Source: Betaproteobacteria bacterium (GTDB lineage: Bacteria; Pseudomonadota; Gammaproteobacteria; Burkholderiales; Gallionellaceae). Taken from it: a DNA stretch of 5,567 nucleotides. The stretch covers positions 1-5,567 of the forward strand of contig JAGWMH010000127.1 of NCBI GenBank assembly GCA_028871775.1, given 5' to 3'. Both the position numbers and the translations under genes were made by a program. Shown here one piece after another: positions 5,473 to 5,567 of this stretch (the first letter of the stretch is position 1; every line of letters begins with the position of its first letter). Below the pieces are notes generated by a model. It saw nothing but the letters and a program-made list of their open reading frames with translations, was not told where the DNA came from and made no database searches.

Positions 5473-5567
5473 TCATCCTTGTTTGCGCAACAGGTTTGCT
5501 GCCGCCATTTCCCGTGCGAGAGGCCCGGAAAAGTAATTGGGGTTTATGGGGCCGGCTGCGCATGCCT
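5473..5567 (-). CDS. Possible C-terminal end of a minus-strand gene (partial at right edge)
   Basis: One minus-strand frame is open from the right edge to a TGA at 5473-5475 and gives 30 residues. They read as a credible protein end: GPINPNYFSGPLARE followed by an amphipathic helix MAAANLLRKQG. I do not recognise the protein. It would lie 119 bp upstream of the 88-residue gene in the same direction. Another minus-strand frame is also open to 5461, so with so little sequence the choice rests on how protein-like this one looks. Confidence 0.35.
   Translation of the reverse strand, partial: ACAAGPINPNYFSGPLAREMAAANLLRKQG

Overview
The window looks like an accessory stretch of a proteobacterial chromosome. 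Gene style, the ISL3-type insertion sequence and moderate-to-high GC suggest a betaproteobacterium or a related gammaproteobacterium, but this is inference: no rRNA or other taxonomic marker is present. I found no tRNA, rRNA or CRISPR array.

Left part (1-1360). The first 1.2 kb, on the minus strand, codes for the N-terminal 400 residues of a thiamine-diphosphate enzyme of the acetolactate synthase / pyruvate oxidase superfamily. The gene runs off the left edge. Between its start codon and the insertion sequence is a short region with a long imperfect inverted repeat (1219-1237 with 1297-1314) that would fold into a large hairpin in this gene's mRNA leader, ending just before its likely Shine-Dalgarno.

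Insertion sequence (1361-2680). This is a complete 1320-bp ISL3-family element: terminal inverted repeats beginning GGTTCATC and one intact plus-strand transposase with a cysteine-rich N-terminus and a DDE core. The bases just outside its two ends do not match, so no target duplication is visible.

Nuclease block (2681-5053). Three plus-strand genes follow, the first two visibly more A/T-rich than the enzyme gene on the left. They are an HNH endonuclease of the 'predicted restriction endonuclease' type, a 126-residue protein of unknown function 25 bp downstream with a near-perfect ribosome binding site, and a membrane-anchored Mrr-type nuclease with a C-terminal topoisomerase-type zinc finger. 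Related 21-bp direct repeats (17/21 identical) lie on either side of the Mrr gene. A strong, probably bidirectional terminator closes the block. The most economical reading is a small foreign-DNA-restriction island next to an IS; no DNA methylase partner is visible here.

Right part (5054-5567). A convergent minus-strand gene encodes an 88-residue protein I do not recognise, with a strong ribosome binding site. Upstream is a perfect 8+8 palindrome, then the probable C-terminal end of another minus-strand gene entering from the right edge.
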